IMG/VR virus record: IMGVR_UViG_3300028883_000068
Coordinates: 1 to 46,449 of that record
DNA length: 46,449 nucleotides
Source of the DNA: a virus
Strand: one strand, 5' to 3'
Shown here piece after piece: positions 28,287 through 37,532 of the stretch (position 1 is the first letter of the stretch; every line of letters starts with the position of its first letter). A model generated the notes under the pieces. It ran no database searches and was not told the DNA's origin. It was given only the letters and a program-made list of their open reading frames with translations. A program made the translations under genes and the position numbers.

Positions 28287-28522
28287 CTGTAAAACTGAAA
28301 TTCACGGCGACGGTATCATTGAGAGTCTACCGCGGTCGTCCGGCATGGAATGACGGCAATATACGTGAAGTCGAGGAGGGCGAAGCGACGGTACTGGTGG
28401 CGCGGTTCCCCGACAACTTTGTTGTCGTTAAGGAAGAGAAGCCCAAAGCTAAAAAGGCGTCACCGGGGCCGACCCACGACAAGGCGATCAAGTACCCCGG
28501 CGTGAGGAAGGGTCGTAAGTAG
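28283..28522 (+). CDS. Hypothetical small beta protein with basic tail, 79 aa
   Basis: ATG 28283 overlaps the glycosyltransferase stop. The first 50 residues are beta-like (KLKFTATVSLRVYRGRPAWN, ATVLVARFPDNFVVVKEE); the tail is Lys/Pro-rich and disordered (KPKAKKASPGPTHDK, VRKGRK). Similar short proteins sit between capsid and connector genes in many siphoviruses. Function unknown. Confidence 0.55.
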   Translation: MTVKLKFTATVSLRVYRGRPAWNDGNIREVEEGEATVLVARFPDNFVVVKEEKPKAKKASPGPTHDKAIKYPGVRKGRK

Positions 28523-29109
28523 TGGCTCTGTCGTCTGACGCATTATTGACGGTTGCCGAATTGGCTGACTATCTCGGTAAGGACGAGACAACGCTGACGC
28601 CTGTTGGTCGTTATGAATCGTGGATCAACATGGCGTCTACCGAGATTCTGCGTATCTGTGACCGCGACGGATTCATAACGACATCGGGCGCGACCGAACA
28701 GTTTGACGGTCACGACCAGAAGACGTTCTATCCTCGTGGCTATCCGTTGACGGCTGTGTCGAAGGTCGAGTACTACAACAGTGCAACTGCGTGGACTGAA
28801 GCGACATCGACAACCTGGTATCGTGACACGGATTCGGCGAAGATGTGGTTTACTGACGGCGCAGTGTTCTCACGTAATGCTCGTTGGCGCGTGACGTATA
28901 ACTACGGCTGGGCTGTAGGGTCTGTGCCCGACGATCTGAAAGAGTGTTGCGCTGATCTCGTGCGGCTGAAGCAACTCAAGGGCGAGAAGGGGCTCTTGTT
29001 CGTCAGGTCGGAATCGCATAGCGATCAGTCGACGAGTTACGATCTCGACAAGGCGATGGCCGATATCAAGCGGCGACTTACGCCGTACATAAGGTTGTCA
29101 ATTGGCTGA
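28522..29109 (+). CDS. Head-tail connector, gp6-like adaptor, 195 aa
   Basis: GTG 28522. The N-terminus LLTVAELADYLGKDETTLTP, followed by a helix ending ILRICDRDG, then RGYPLTAVSKVEYYNS, WRVTYNYGWAVGSVPDDLKE and CCADLVRLKQLKGEKG, matches the head-tail adaptor (HK97 gp6 / SPP1 gp15) layout of helices flanking a beta insert. It would dock beneath the portal. It overlaps the next gene by 8 bases. Confidence 0.75.
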   Translation: MALSSDALLTVAELADYLGKDETTLTPVGRYESWINMASTEILRICDRDGFITTSGATEQFDGHDQKTFYPRGYPLTAVSKVEYYNSATAWTEATSTTWYRDTDSAKMWFTDGAVFSRNARWRVTYNYGWAVGSVPDDLKECCADLVRLKQLKGEKGLLFVRSESHSDQSTSYDLDKAMADIKRRLTPYIRLSIG

Positions 29110-29497
29110 GTTAACGATCACATTTGGGGCCGAGAACAAGCAGGTTGGTTCTGTTGTATTGGGGCGGTTGTCTCGTCGCCTTGAGGACAACCTGCACGAT
29201 GGGTTGATGGCGGCAGCGCTGTTGCTTGAGGGCGAAATGGCTTCACGTCAGGGGCGTCGACCATACCCGATGATCCGGTCGCATACGTTTATGAATTCCA
29301 TCACGCACAACTTCCCCGATAAGCTGACGGTTCTCGTTGGTCCGGGAGGATTGGCGAAAGACTATGCGATGGCGTTGGAGTATGGACACCCGAAGTGGCC
29401 CCGTGGGGTGAAGTACCCGACCGTCAAGCCTACGTGGAAAGACAAGGGCGACGACGCCATTGATAAAGTGCAGGCCAAAATAATGAAGGGCGTATGA
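29102..29497 (+). CDS. HK97 gp10-like neck/tail completion protein, 131 aa
   Basis: TTG 29102 overlaps the connector gene. The pattern of an N-terminal strand, a long helix (LSRRLEDNLHDGLMAAALLL), RRPYPMIRSHTFMNSITHNF and AMALEYGHPKWPRG corresponds to HK97 gp10-like proteins, where the YGH-type motif near the end is conserved. These complete the head-tail joint. The next gene overlaps the stop by GTATGA. Confidence 0.75.
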   Translation: MAELTITFGAENKQVGSVVLGRLSRRLEDNLHDGLMAAALLLEGEMASRQGRRPYPMIRSHTFMNSITHNFPDKLTVLVGPGGLAKDYAMALEYGHPKWPRGVKYPTVKPTWKDKGDDAIDKVQAKIMKGV

Positions 29498-29946
29498 GTG
29501 TAAGATCGGACATAATCGACAACTTGGAAACGGCAATAACTGCCGTCAAGGATTCGACCTCGTATCCGTTGACGATCAAAGAAGTCAACAGATTCGATAT
29601 CAACCGTCTCGTGTCTGCTAACGCGACGTTTCCGATGGTCGTCATTGTTGATGTTGGTGGTGATCGTGTGCTTGTGCAGGACGGTTCACAGTCAAGGATT
29701 GCCATGCCTATCGGGTTGCTCGGCGCTGTGTCTGGCGATACTACCGACGAGCTTGGTGACAATCTCAGCAAGATGACATCATGGCTTGAGCAGTTTATCG
29801 CATCGTCACCATCGCTTGGCGATCAGGTGCTTGGGATTCAGTTCGGCCAGGTACGCGGAAACTCGTATCAGGTCGAGCCGACGAAGCGGGCATCGACTGC
29901 GGTTGATGCTGAGATCATCTACTACGTTGACGCAGGGAGTTACTAA
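29494..29946 (+). CDS. Tail-completion/terminator-like protein, 150 aa
   Basis: ATG 29494 overlaps the gp10-like stop. It has an N-terminal helix (DIIDNLETAITAVKDSTSYP), beta strands (FPMVVIVDVGGDRVLVQDG) and an ending STAVDAEIIYYVDAGS. Size and order agree with tail terminator proteins that cap the tube. The following gene has the same kind of closing strand pattern, so the two may be distant duplicates. Confidence 0.55.
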   Translation: MSVRSDIIDNLETAITAVKDSTSYPLTIKEVNRFDINRLVSANATFPMVVIVDVGGDRVLVQDGSQSRIAMPIGLLGAVSGDTTDELGDNLSKMTSWLEQFIASSPSLGDQVLGIQFGQVRGNSYQVEPTKRASTAVDAEIIYYVDAGSY

Positions 29947-30416
29947 TGGCGACGACTGTCGGCGAAGCGTGGATCGGCACTGCGCACAGCAAGATCAAGG
30001 CGTTGATGGATGCGCTAATCACGTCGATGGGTACGGCCTCAACCGATCCGGCCCTGTCGTATGCGTATGATCGCCACGACACGGCGAAGCTGCAACTGAA
30101 CGGCGTGACTGTTGACGTTGACGGAGTGGTGACGGGGGAACGCGGCATGACATCGACATCGGTCTGGCATCCGGTCGTGCAGATCAGTGTCAGGGTGCAT
30201 ACGGCATACGAGAACGGGATTACGGACGGGCAGAAAATATCGCGGCTGTTGAATTCGGTGGCGAACAAGATAACGACGAATCTCGACCTCGGTAATGGTT
30301 ATCGGGTTGAGGATGTACCGCAAATAACGAATCGAAGCACGTTCGAGGAATCGGCGACCATAGGCGGCGAGATAATCGTCGGAGTCGGCGCACACATCGA
30401 ACTGACCCAGGAGTAG
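29946..30416 (+). CDS. Tail terminator-like protein, 156 aa
   Basis: ATG 29946 shares bases with the preceding TAA. It reads as helix (SKIKALMDALITSMG), beta (KLQLNGVTVDVDGVV, WHPVVQISVRVHTAYENG), helix (GQKISRLLNSVANKITTNLD), and final strands (ATIGGEIIVGVGAHIELTQE). This matches minor tail proteins that join tube to neck. Identification is by layout and place, just before the tube gene. Confidence 0.55.
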   Translation: MATTVGEAWIGTAHSKIKALMDALITSMGTASTDPALSYAYDRHDTAKLQLNGVTVDVDGVVTGERGMTSTSVWHPVVQISVRVHTAYENGITDGQKISRLLNSVANKITTNLDLGNGYRVEDVPQITNRSTFEESATIGGEIIVGVGAHIELTQE

Positions 30417-30581
30417 ATGATGCACATAGAAAATCCCGAAACGTATCGCGTCTCGACGCTGATGACCCTGCTACACATTGGTCGCAAGGAGGCGGTGGCA
30501 CTGAAAAGCGGAAAGCCGTTGCCGAAGGTGATGCCGAAACTGGACGAGAAGAAACGTGAAGATAAAGGAGAAGATGACTAA
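30417..30581 (+). CDS. Hypothetical basic protein, 54 aa
   Basis: ATG 30417 directly follows the previous stop, and TAA 30579 overlaps the ATG of the tube gene. After ENPETYRVSTLMTLLHIGRK the sequence is Lys/Glu-rich (KSGKPLPKVMPKLDEKKRED). It carries the AAAGGAG site of the major tail gene in its last codons. Role unknown; it was missed by the simple open-frame list because of length. Confidence 0.45.
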   Translation: MMHIENPETYRVSTLMTLLHIGRKEAVALKSGKPLPKVMPKLDEKKREDKGEDD

Positions 30582-31597
30582 TGGCTCTCACTACCTATTC
30601 GGGCCGTGACTTCAAGTTCGGTTTCATTGAGCAAACCGGCTGGGGCACGGCGATGGCGGATAGTTCTAACTGCACGATGATTCATGCTGACGCTATCGAA
30701 GTCGATGAGGGTGTCAACGTGATCGAGCGCAGTATTGCAATCGGTTCGCGCTTGCCGTCTACCGACGAGTCGATCACCCACACAAACCAGTGCTTGTCGA
30801 GGATCACGATTCCGAGTATAGCCGCCAAGCATGACGAGCTTGACCACTATCTCTATGGTCTGTTTCAGTCCGTTGTGGAATCGACTGCGGCGGTGTTTGA
30901 CAAGACGTTCACGCTGTCAACGACCTCGGCTCCGGATTTCACGTCGAATGCCGGGTACTTCCAGACGTTTTTCATCAAAGACCCTATCGCTGGAAAGTCG
31001 TTGAAGTTCAAGGATGTCGTTACCGAGTCGATCACACTGTCGTGTGCTCCCGGCGAACCGCTCATGGTCGGCGCGACGCTGGTGTCTCGCGGCGTACCCG
31101 TCCACAATTCAACGCCGAGTGGCACGTTCACTGCGGCCAGCAACGACTTCTGGTATTACGCCGACATAGCGACGGCGACATACAACTTCGCGTCGGCACT
31201 TGATCTGAATCTGGAGGGCGCTTGGGAGTTGACCCTGTCGCGTCCGGTGACTGGCGTCGGTCAATCGTCCGGCGACTACTACACGCTGATTCACGGTGCA
31301 CCCGAATTCACGTTCAAGATTTCTGCCATGCACGGTGCTTTGACTGATACGGCGAGGACTGCCGTGCAGGCCGCGACCGCAGGATCATTCCGCATTGGCT
31401 GGGGTAACGCTACGGCGGGAACCGTGGACGGCGATCTTGACTTTGCCTTCGACGGCACACTGAATCGCGATGGCGTGAAGGTGCTTGGCACTGACGGTCC
31501 TGTTGCACTTGTCGAGCTTTCGGGCACGATGCGCAAAGCGGCTGGTGCAAACCCGATCACCGTTGTGATCGCAAACTCAAACGACAGAACTTGGTAG
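30581..31597 (+). CDS. Major tail tube protein, 338 aa
   Basis: ATG 30581 has AAAGGAGAAGATGACTA upstream, a strong site. The start LTTYSGRDFKFGFIEQTGWG and the beta-rich body with FKISAMHGALTD and GTMRKAAGANPITVVI are of the siphovirus tube type, and the next genes are the tail chaperones and tape measure, the invariable order. It builds the hexameric tube rings. No accessory Ig domain is obvious. Confidence 0.8.
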   Translation: MALTTYSGRDFKFGFIEQTGWGTAMADSSNCTMIHADAIEVDEGVNVIERSIAIGSRLPSTDESITHTNQCLSRITIPSIAAKHDELDHYLYGLFQSVVESTAAVFDKTFTLSTTSAPDFTSNAGYFQTFFIKDPIAGKSLKFKDVVTESITLSCAPGEPLMVGATLVSRGVPVHNSTPSGTFTAASNDFWYYADIATATYNFASALDLNLEGAWELTLSRPVTGVGQSSGDYYTLIHGAPEFTFKISAMHGALTDTARTAVQAATAGSFRIGWGNATAGTVDGDLDFAFDGTLNRDGVKVLGTDGPVALVELSGTMRKAAGANPITVVIANSNDRTW

Positions 31598-31607
31598 AGG
31601 TAACGCG

Positions 31608-32081
31608 ATGGCGATAAAGTACATCATCCCCGGTGCTCCCCGTGAAGTCGATATTGACGGCACGATTGTGACAGTGAAGACGTTGACGTGGCGAGAGAGA
31701 GAGGACTTACAGGTCGCTCTCTCCGATGCAAACCGGGGCGCTGACGCGCGGCGCGTATTATCAACGATGCTTGATACTATTGCGCCGTATGTAGTCGGAT
31801 TCTCGGATTGTCCCGATTCTCCGGCGCGTGAGGTGCTCGACATCATTGAGGACGCTGCGATTCTCCACAGAATCACCAATGCAGTGCTCGGCTTGGAGGA
31901 TAGGGAGGCAAAAAACTTGCCCTCCTCGCAGGGTCAGTCTTCCGGGGGCACGACGAAGGACTCTGCGCCCGACACGATGACCACGAGCGACGATTGTGCT
32001 TCAAGCACACCGATCCCGTCGTATGTCGAGTCCCAGCAGGACAGCCCGTCACCATCCACCGAAGAGACTGGACAAGGCTGA
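31608..32081 (+). CDS. Tail assembly chaperone, unshifted product (gpG-like), 157 aa
   Basis: Begins MAIKYIIPGAPREVDIDGTI. The body is a small beta then helical domain with WREREDLQVALSDANRG. At residues 101-103 (A-K-N) lies a slippery heptamer; without slipping the protein continues as a Ser/Thr/Pro-rich tail (SSQGQSSGGTTKDSAPD). Its role is to coat and fold the tape measure. Position between tube and tape measure and the overlapping second frame are diagnostic of lambda G/T-type genes. Confidence 0.8.
   Translation: MAIKYIIPGAPREVDIDGTIVTVKTLTWREREDLQVALSDANRGADARRVLSTMLDTIAPYVVGFSDCPDSPAREVLDIIEDAAILHRITNAVLGLEDREAKNLPSSQGQSSGGTTKDSAPDTMTTSDDCASSTPIPSYVESQQDSPSPSTEETGQG
31910..31916 (+). 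promoter_or_regulatory. -1 ribosomal frameshift site, A AAA AAC
   Basis: In the zero frame the codons are GCA AAA AAC, giving the classical X XXY YYZ heptamer. After a -1 slip the reading continues CTT GCC CTC CTC without a stop into the frame that ends at 32344. Downstream GC-rich sequence may help but I did not define a stimulatory structure. Confidence 0.85.
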
Positions 32082-32344
32082 TAGATGAGTACGCACAACG
32101 ACACGGGGCGGTTGGCGCCCCGCCATTCATGGCGTTCCACGCATACTCAGTCTGTCCCTGGGGGATTATCACCGAGTTATCGAAGCACGTTTGGAACCTG
32201 TACTGCGCTCTCGGAGGCGTATCTCGTATTCGCACTCCGACTGAATACTACGACCAGGCAGCGATCTGGGTAGATGGTTGTGCGATAATCGACCGCGAAC
32301 AGAATAGATGGCAGAAAGAACAGAAGGAGCTTGGGCACTCGTAA
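31916..32344 (+). CDS. Tail assembly chaperone, frameshift extension (gpT-like)
   Basis: This frame is entered by the -1 slip at 31910-31916 and gives a fusion of about 245 residues (103 from the zero frame, then LALLAGSVFRGHDEGLC and onward). It contains DWTRLIDEYAQRHGAVGAPP and a helical end (IIDREQNRWQKEQKELGHS). The separate open frame from TTG 31994 has no ribosome-binding site, so I treat it only as the shifted extension. The tape-measure gene overlaps its end by 14 bases. Confidence 0.8.
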   Translation, partial: LALLAGSVFRGHDEGLCARHDDHERRLCFKHTDPVVCRVPAGQPVTIHRRDWTRLIDEYAQRHGAVGAPPFMAFHAYSVCPWGIITELSKHVWNLYCALGGVSRIRTPTEYYDQAAIWVDGCAIIDREQNRWQKEQKELGHS

Positions 32345-34565
32345 CGAGAACGTAAAGCTCGTAATATCCGCAAAGGACAAAGCCTCGCCGACGCTTGGCG
32401 GCATCCAGAACAAGGTACTCGCAATCGGTGCGGCGTACATGGGTTGGCAAGCCGTTACTGGCGTCATCGGTTCGATTATCGAGAAGGGCGTAGAAAGTGA
32501 GCGCGTCTGGACTGACGTTGCCGCCGCTCTTGATCGTCACGGCCATTCGGTTGACGATAATATCACCAAAATTCAGGCTTTCGCTGGTGAGATGCAGACG
32601 CTATCAGGGGAGAGCGACGAAACCGTTGGTAAAATGGTCCAGTCGTTTGTCGACTACGGACAAACCGTAGACGAGGCGATGGAGACTACCCGTGTCGCTA
32701 TGGACCTGGCTGCGGGTGGCGGTATGAATCTGATGTCGGCGACGGACCTGCTGTCTAAGGCTGCCGTTGGCTACACGTCAACGCTGTCTCGCTACGGCAT
32801 CATCATCGACGAGAACATTCCCAAGTCAGAGAAATTTGCGGCGGCGATGGCGCAGATCAATGAGCGGTTTGGTGGTGCTGCGGCTTCGCGCATGGACACC
32901 ACCGAAGTTAAGCTGAAATTGATGTCGGAACGGTTCGGGGATTTGCAGGAACAGATATTTGAGTTGTTTTCGCCAGCGTTATTCACCGCCGTCAATACTG
33001 CCGTCGCCGGGCTCGATTCACTTATGGGTGCAATTGATTTTCTGACGCCTAAAACGCGCACCCTTACCGATGAGCAGTTGAAACTTGAGAACGCAATTCT
33101 TGGCGTTGGTGAAGCCGCCGAAGGTAGTGCTGCCGATCTGATTAGTTTCGCGGCTGTATCTGAGGGCGTTAAAGAATTTGAGTCAATCATGCGGGACTTC
33201 AATCAGGGCGTCAGCACAATCGACGCTTCTCGGCTTGAGGGTATTACCGCTAATCTCCGCGAGATGTATACGATTGCCCCCGACGCAACGAATGCGCTGA
33301 TCGGTGGGCTTGAAGCCGCTTCACCTGCCTTCAAGGGTGTCAGAGATCAGGCAACGATGACGCTTGAAGAAATCGAAGCCATGATGAATGACAAAGCGCT
33401 GGCCAAGATTGATTGGGCTTCTATGATTCCCCCGCCCATCGACGAAGAGTTTCTCGACGAGTTTGAGGAGAGCGCGATCAAGGTGGGTGAGATTTGGTGG
33501 AAGCACCAGAGCGACGGGGAAGATGCTTACCGTGAACACAAGAACCGCATGACTGAGATCGACAATCTCCATTGGGAGGCACAGCTTGCGGGGCTCGACG
33601 AGTTTGAGCAAGAGCGGCAGAACATTCAGCGGTGGTACGAAGACGAATTCGAGATGATCCGCCAAACACACTTCGTCAACGAGGCCGAGCGCGAACAGGC
33701 ATGGAACGATCTCTATGTCGTCTATGCCGAACAGCGCATGGAGATCGACAGGGCGGAGAACCAACAGCGAGTTGATGAATGGCTGAATTCGACCGCCGAG
33801 ATGCGGGCAATCGTTGATGGCTTTGTAACGGACTGGACATCGGCGGCGTTAGACGGCGGCGCAACGTGGGATACCGTGCTGAAGAACCTTCGCAAACGCA
33901 TCATCGCTGCCTTTGCGGGGCAAACATTGTCGGCGCTCTGGAAGTTCATCGCTGGGCAAGTTGTCGGCACGAAAGAAACGGTCAGCCAGACAATAGCTCT
34001 GGGCGCTCAAGCGTCGGCATCAACTGCGGTTGCTGCGGCATCGACGACGGCGGCGGCTGTCCAAGTCGCTGAGGCCGCTATCGTGAAGGGGTTGACGGCG
34101 CAATACATCGCTCTCGCTGCTGCAAAAGCGGCGGCCACGCTCGGAATCTCTGCTGGCCCGTCTATTGCGGGGGCGGCAGCGGTTAAGGCTTCACTTGTAC
34201 CTATGCTACTTACGGGGTTTGATGATCCGCTCAATGACGAAATGGGGAAGCGACACGGCTGGGATTACATGGACAACTTCATGGCGGGCGCGACTTCTCG
34301 CGCTTCGTCGCCGCGATACGGCTCCGAAATGGTGTCGGCCATCGGACAGGGCATGGGTAGCGCTGCAACGCCGATTAGTGGAACGTCGAGTAGCAAACCA
34401 CAGACCGTCATCGTCGTCCAGGTGCAATCTGGCGCTGATGTCGATTATGTCCGCAATGCGCTACTCCCGGCGCTGAATGAGGAAGAACTGCTCGGCTCTC
34501 CCGAATCAACGACAACCATTGAACTTGAAACCGGAGAGGTGATGCGAAGTGGCATCCTCAGTTAG
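32331..34565 (+). CDS. Tape measure protein, 744 aa
   Basis: TTG 32331 has AAGGAG upstream. The start ENVKLVISAKDKASPTLGGI is typical of tape measures, followed by helical text (TTRVAMDLAAGGGMNLMSAT, DLLSKAAVGYTSTLSRYG). A long Glu/Gln/Trp-rich coiled region (about 400-500) and a hydrophobic Ala-rich stretch (about 565-640, SASTAVAAASTTAAAVQVAE) follow. Length sets the tail; 744 residues suggests a tail of roughly 100 nm. No lytic domain is seen. Confidence 0.88.
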   Translation: MGTRNENVKLVISAKDKASPTLGGIQNKVLAIGAAYMGWQAVTGVIGSIIEKGVESERVWTDVAAALDRHGHSVDDNITKIQAFAGEMQTLSGESDETVGKMVQSFVDYGQTVDEAMETTRVAMDLAAGGGMNLMSATDLLSKAAVGYTSTLSRYGIIIDENIPKSEKFAAAMAQINERFGGAAASRMDTTEVKLKLMSERFGDLQEQIFELFSPALFTAVNTAVAGLDSLMGAIDFLTPKTRTLTDEQLKLENAILGVGEAAEGSAADLISFAAVSEGVKEFESIMRDFNQGVSTIDASRLEGITANLREMYTIAPDATNALIGGLEAASPAFKGVRDQATMTLEEIEAMMNDKALAKIDWASMIPPPIDEEFLDEFEESAIKVGEIWWKHQSDGEDAYREHKNRMTEIDNLHWEAQLAGLDEFEQERQNIQRWYEDEFEMIRQTHFVNEAEREQAWNDLYVVYAEQRMEIDRAENQQRVDEWLNSTAEMRAIVDGFVTDWTSAALDGGATWDTVLKNLRKRIIAAFAGQTLSALWKFIAGQVVGTKETVSQTIALGAQASASTAVAAASTTAAAVQVAEAAIVKGLTAQYIALAAAKAAATLGISAGPSIAGAAAVKASLVPMLLTGFDDPLNDEMGKRHGWDYMDNFMAGATSRASSPRYGSEMVSAIGQGMGSAATPISGTSSSKPQTVIVVQVQSGADVDYVRNALLPALNEEELLGSPESTTTIELETGEVMRSGILS

Positions 34566-35334
34566 TTTTTATACGTGTGAACACTACGACGAATTGACGC
34601 CGCTTTCCGCAACATCCGAGGCGACAGGCTATGAGAAAGAGAACGCTTTCGATCTTTGCTTGAGCACGTACTGGAAGGGGAGTTCGACGGCGGCGCAAAT
34701 CCTCTCTGTCGATTTCGGTGAAGCCAAGACGTTCGACTCTGGCGTGATCTTTGTCAATAACAACGATGAATCAATATCGTCCGGCACGGGGCTCCTACAA
34801 TACTCAGCCGACAATTCAGCGTGGACAACGCTGGCATCGTTTACGTGGAACAATACGGGTGTTCCGTTACGACTCATTGATGACACCGACGAATCGTATC
34901 GCTATTGGCGCATAACGGCGTCATCTGTCACGAATATCGCAGAGGTATCCCTGTTCATGCCGACCAACAAAGTCACGCTGTCGTGGGCGAATGAGTTGCC
35001 GGAACGGTCGCCGTTATCATATCGCAACAGCGTCACACGGTCAGGCGATTTTGTGCGCTACGTAGTCGGCGAATCAAACACGGGATTGCAGCGATTCCAC
35101 CGAACCTACACCGCGTTAACCAGCGCCAACCTCGCCATCCTGCAAGGTGTTTATGAAGATTGCCGGGGTAGTCGCTATCCCCTCGTCATACAGGAGGGCG
35201 CAACAGAAGCGACGGCCAAGCTGGTGAGGATCGTCAACGCCTCATTTGATCCGTCAATGACCTGTTACGGTCGATACAACGTCGAAATGGAATTTGAGGA
35301 AGTGCCTTACATCACGGGCGGGGAGACGATGTGA
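34549..35334 (+). CDS. Distal tail protein with a carbohydrate-binding-like domain, 261 aa
   Basis: GTG 34549 overlaps the tape measure. The first about 140 residues look like a discoidin/F5-8C galactose-binding jelly roll (ENAFDLCLSTYWKGSSTAAQ, ILSVDFGEAKTFDSGVIFVN, YRYWRITASSVTNIAEVSLF). The rest resembles a distal tail/tube-tip domain with beta strands. Position after the tape measure supports a Dit-type hub component. Sugar binding is inferred from the fold-like pattern. Confidence 0.65.
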   Translation: MASSVSFYTCEHYDELTPLSATSEATGYEKENAFDLCLSTYWKGSSTAAQILSVDFGEAKTFDSGVIFVNNNDESISSGTGLLQYSADNSAWTTLASFTWNNTGVPLRLIDDTDESYRYWRITASSVTNIAEVSLFMPTNKVTLSWANELPERSPLSYRNSVTRSGDFVRYVVGESNTGLQRFHRTYTALTSANLAILQGVYEDCRGSRYPLVIQEGATEATAKLVRIVNASFDPSMTCYGRYNVEMEFEEVPYITGGETM

Positions 35335-37529
35335 GGACGACGGGGACTCTATTCGATAACCAGAAACACCGCACTGGTGTGGTGACTCGCATTGTCGCTG
35401 AACTGCAAACGTCTGGCGGTACTACGATTCTCACCCTGTCTGACAAGCCGATCAACTGGACAGGCGGTAACGTGTACCCGATTATCGAATCATTGTCGAA
35501 TGTCAGTGAGGCAGTCGATATGCGTACGCGCGTACCCCGGACATCATCAGCAACGCTCAAAATCAACAACGCCCGCTTTACGTATCAGTCCGATGTTAAG
35601 GTGCGGTTCTCTGAATACGTCTATGATTCGGGGTCCATCCTCGACAAAGTCAAGAAGGTCAAGGTTTATTTGATAGCGGGTGAGACCGCGACATCGGTTA
35701 GTGATGGGATGCTATTGTTTTATGGCCGCGTTACGTCGATGCCGAAAGTCACGACTTCATGCGTTGAATTGAAGCTGCAAGACTTGTCGTCCTATGTTCA
35801 CGCGACAATTCCGTCAACGCTTATGGCCGATACGTTTGCATCGTGCCCAGAGAAGATCGCCGCGAAACCGATCCCACTTGTCTATGGTTCTTTTAACCAT
35901 CGAGGCTACTTGTCGTGGTCTGGTATGACCGCGACGGGTTACAGTTTCGATCACGCGGGCAATGGTTTACTGTCTATCCTGCCGACCACACGCGAGGACT
36001 TCCCGAAATACGTTGTGGCAGATCATGTTATGGATGCGATTGGCGGGGTGGTCTACGCCGACTTCGGTTACGAAGACCCTGGCAAATACGACTTCCTGAC
36101 AGCTACGGCAAACCCCGCGACAGCAACGCTTGACGATAGCGGGTGTGGAACCATTACGACGGATGAGTATCGCGCCATCATTCCAAGCCCGCTACTTGAC
36201 AATGCCGACGATGACTATTCGTGGACATCAAGCTACACGGCCCCGGACGATGTCGAGAATATCATGGATGCTGATTTGACGACGTACTCGACGTGGACCG
36301 ACAGTCAGGATGACGGCACGGCGATCATGCACTGGTCCGGGTATCACGTCAACTGGCCGAATGCTGGTAGTCCGGCATCAGCGCGGTTTGAGGCATACTT
36401 GCTTTCGTATACAGCGTGGGGTGTGCTCGTCCCCGATATCACTGCGTGGTTTGTCAAGACCGACGAGGGCTACATGATGGGCACAGGTGGGACGGTCCCG
36501 ACGTATCAGATTACCGGGTCGCCGGGATGGACCTGCAATTCGACGCCGTTTTCGATCAACGCAACAGTGGACCCGAAACCCGATGGTGTTGTCATTACGA
36601 TGGGACTGTCGAATTCAGTACTTGCCGATAGCACCACAGACAACTTCGACTGCTGTGACGTTTACGATTTCCGCATCATGTACGAAATGTGCGACGCGCC
36701 TTGCCCGTCTACGCGAGACTGTTTTTGCTCTGGCGATGGGTTGGCGTATGGGTCTTGGGTCACTGAGTCGGGGCGGTCTAACGGTCACGCGGTTGGCGAC
36801 GTTATCGAAGACCCCGCAATGATTATTGAAAGCATCCTGCGCGACGTATTGGGCGTGGCTACTACTGACATCGACACGACGATGTTTGATGCGGCGTTGA
36901 ACGGCAACGTTGAGGCGCGTATCCAAATGCTGACACAGAAGAACTCTGCAAAGTATGTGCAGCAGATTGTTGAGCAATCAACATTCGTTTACATCTGCGG
37001 TGCGCGTGGTAAGCACCGGGCAATCCCCCTGACAACAACGTACTGGTCCAGCAAGAGTGTTGACGCGACAATTCCGTGGCCTCGCATTATACCGGGATCG
37101 CTGACGGTTGACTACTTCGGACCTGTTGTCAATAAGCTCAACGTCGAATCTGGCTATCAGCAAGAAACGAAGTCCAAGTATTGGGAGCATAATACCTATA
37201 CCGATTCAACGAGCGTCACGGACTTTGGGGAGTTCGCAGCGTCGGTGAAATGGCAGAACGTCAACGGCACTTCGGCCTCGACGGTTGCTGGCTTTTTGAT
37301 CGGTGCAACGGGTCGCTGGTCACAACGCAGACTGCAAGTCAAGTTCAGCACTTACGGGATTATGTATGCTGACCTTGAAGTCGGGGACTGCATCTCGCTG
37401 GACTCGACAAGCGTTGATCCGCACATGAAAGCAATGGATGAATCGTGGAGCGGCAAGAAATTTATGGTAGTGTCGGCAACCCAACAGGGAGCAGGCAGGA
37501 CAACAATAACAGCAATCGAAATGGGGTAA
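35331..37529 (+). CDS. Baseplate/tail hub protein, 732 aa
   Basis: GTG 35331 overlaps the preceding stop. The N-terminal part has tail-hub features (ELQTSGGTTILTLSDKPINW, RTSSATLKINNARFTYQSDV, LLFYGRVTSMPKVTTSCVEL, LKLQDLSSYV). The middle has an inserted beta domain and a Cys-rich stretch (CDAPCPSTRDCFCSGDG), then a hub-like C-terminus (RWSQRRLQVKFSTYGIMYAD, LEVGDCISLDS). It probably forms the trimeric hub at the tail end. The cysteine cluster may hold disulfides or a metal. Confidence 0.65.
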   Translation: MRTTGTLFDNQKHRTGVVTRIVAELQTSGGTTILTLSDKPINWTGGNVYPIIESLSNVSEAVDMRTRVPRTSSATLKINNARFTYQSDVKVRFSEYVYDSGSILDKVKKVKVYLIAGETATSVSDGMLLFYGRVTSMPKVTTSCVELKLQDLSSYVHATIPSTLMADTFASCPEKIAAKPIPLVYGSFNHRGYLSWSGMTATGYSFDHAGNGLLSILPTTREDFPKYVVADHVMDAIGGVVYADFGYEDPGKYDFLTATANPATATLDDSGCGTITTDEYRAIIPSPLLDNADDDYSWTSSYTAPDDVENIMDADLTTYSTWTDSQDDGTAIMHWSGYHVNWPNAGSPASARFEAYLLSYTAWGVLVPDITAWFVKTDEGYMMGTGGTVPTYQITGSPGWTCNSTPFSINATVDPKPDGVVITMGLSNSVLADSTTDNFDCCDVYDFRIMYEMCDAPCPSTRDCFCSGDGLAYGSWVTESGRSNGHAVGDVIEDPAMIIESILRDVLGVATTDIDTTMFDAALNGNVEARIQMLTQKNSAKYVQQIVEQSTFVYICGARGKHRAIPLTTTYWSSKSVDATIPWPRIIPGSLTVDYFGPVVNKLNVESGYQQETKSKYWEHNTYTDSTSVTDFGEFAASVKWQNVNGTSASTVAGFLIGATGRWSQRRLQVKFSTYGIMYADLEVGDCISLDSTSVDPHMKAMDESWSGKKFMVVSATQQGAGRTTITAIEMG

Positions 37530-37532
37530 TCA

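Noticed and set aside
31994-32344. Independent gene from TTG 31994
   Set aside because: It has no ribosome-binding site and is better explained as the -1 frameshift extension from the heptamer at 31910.
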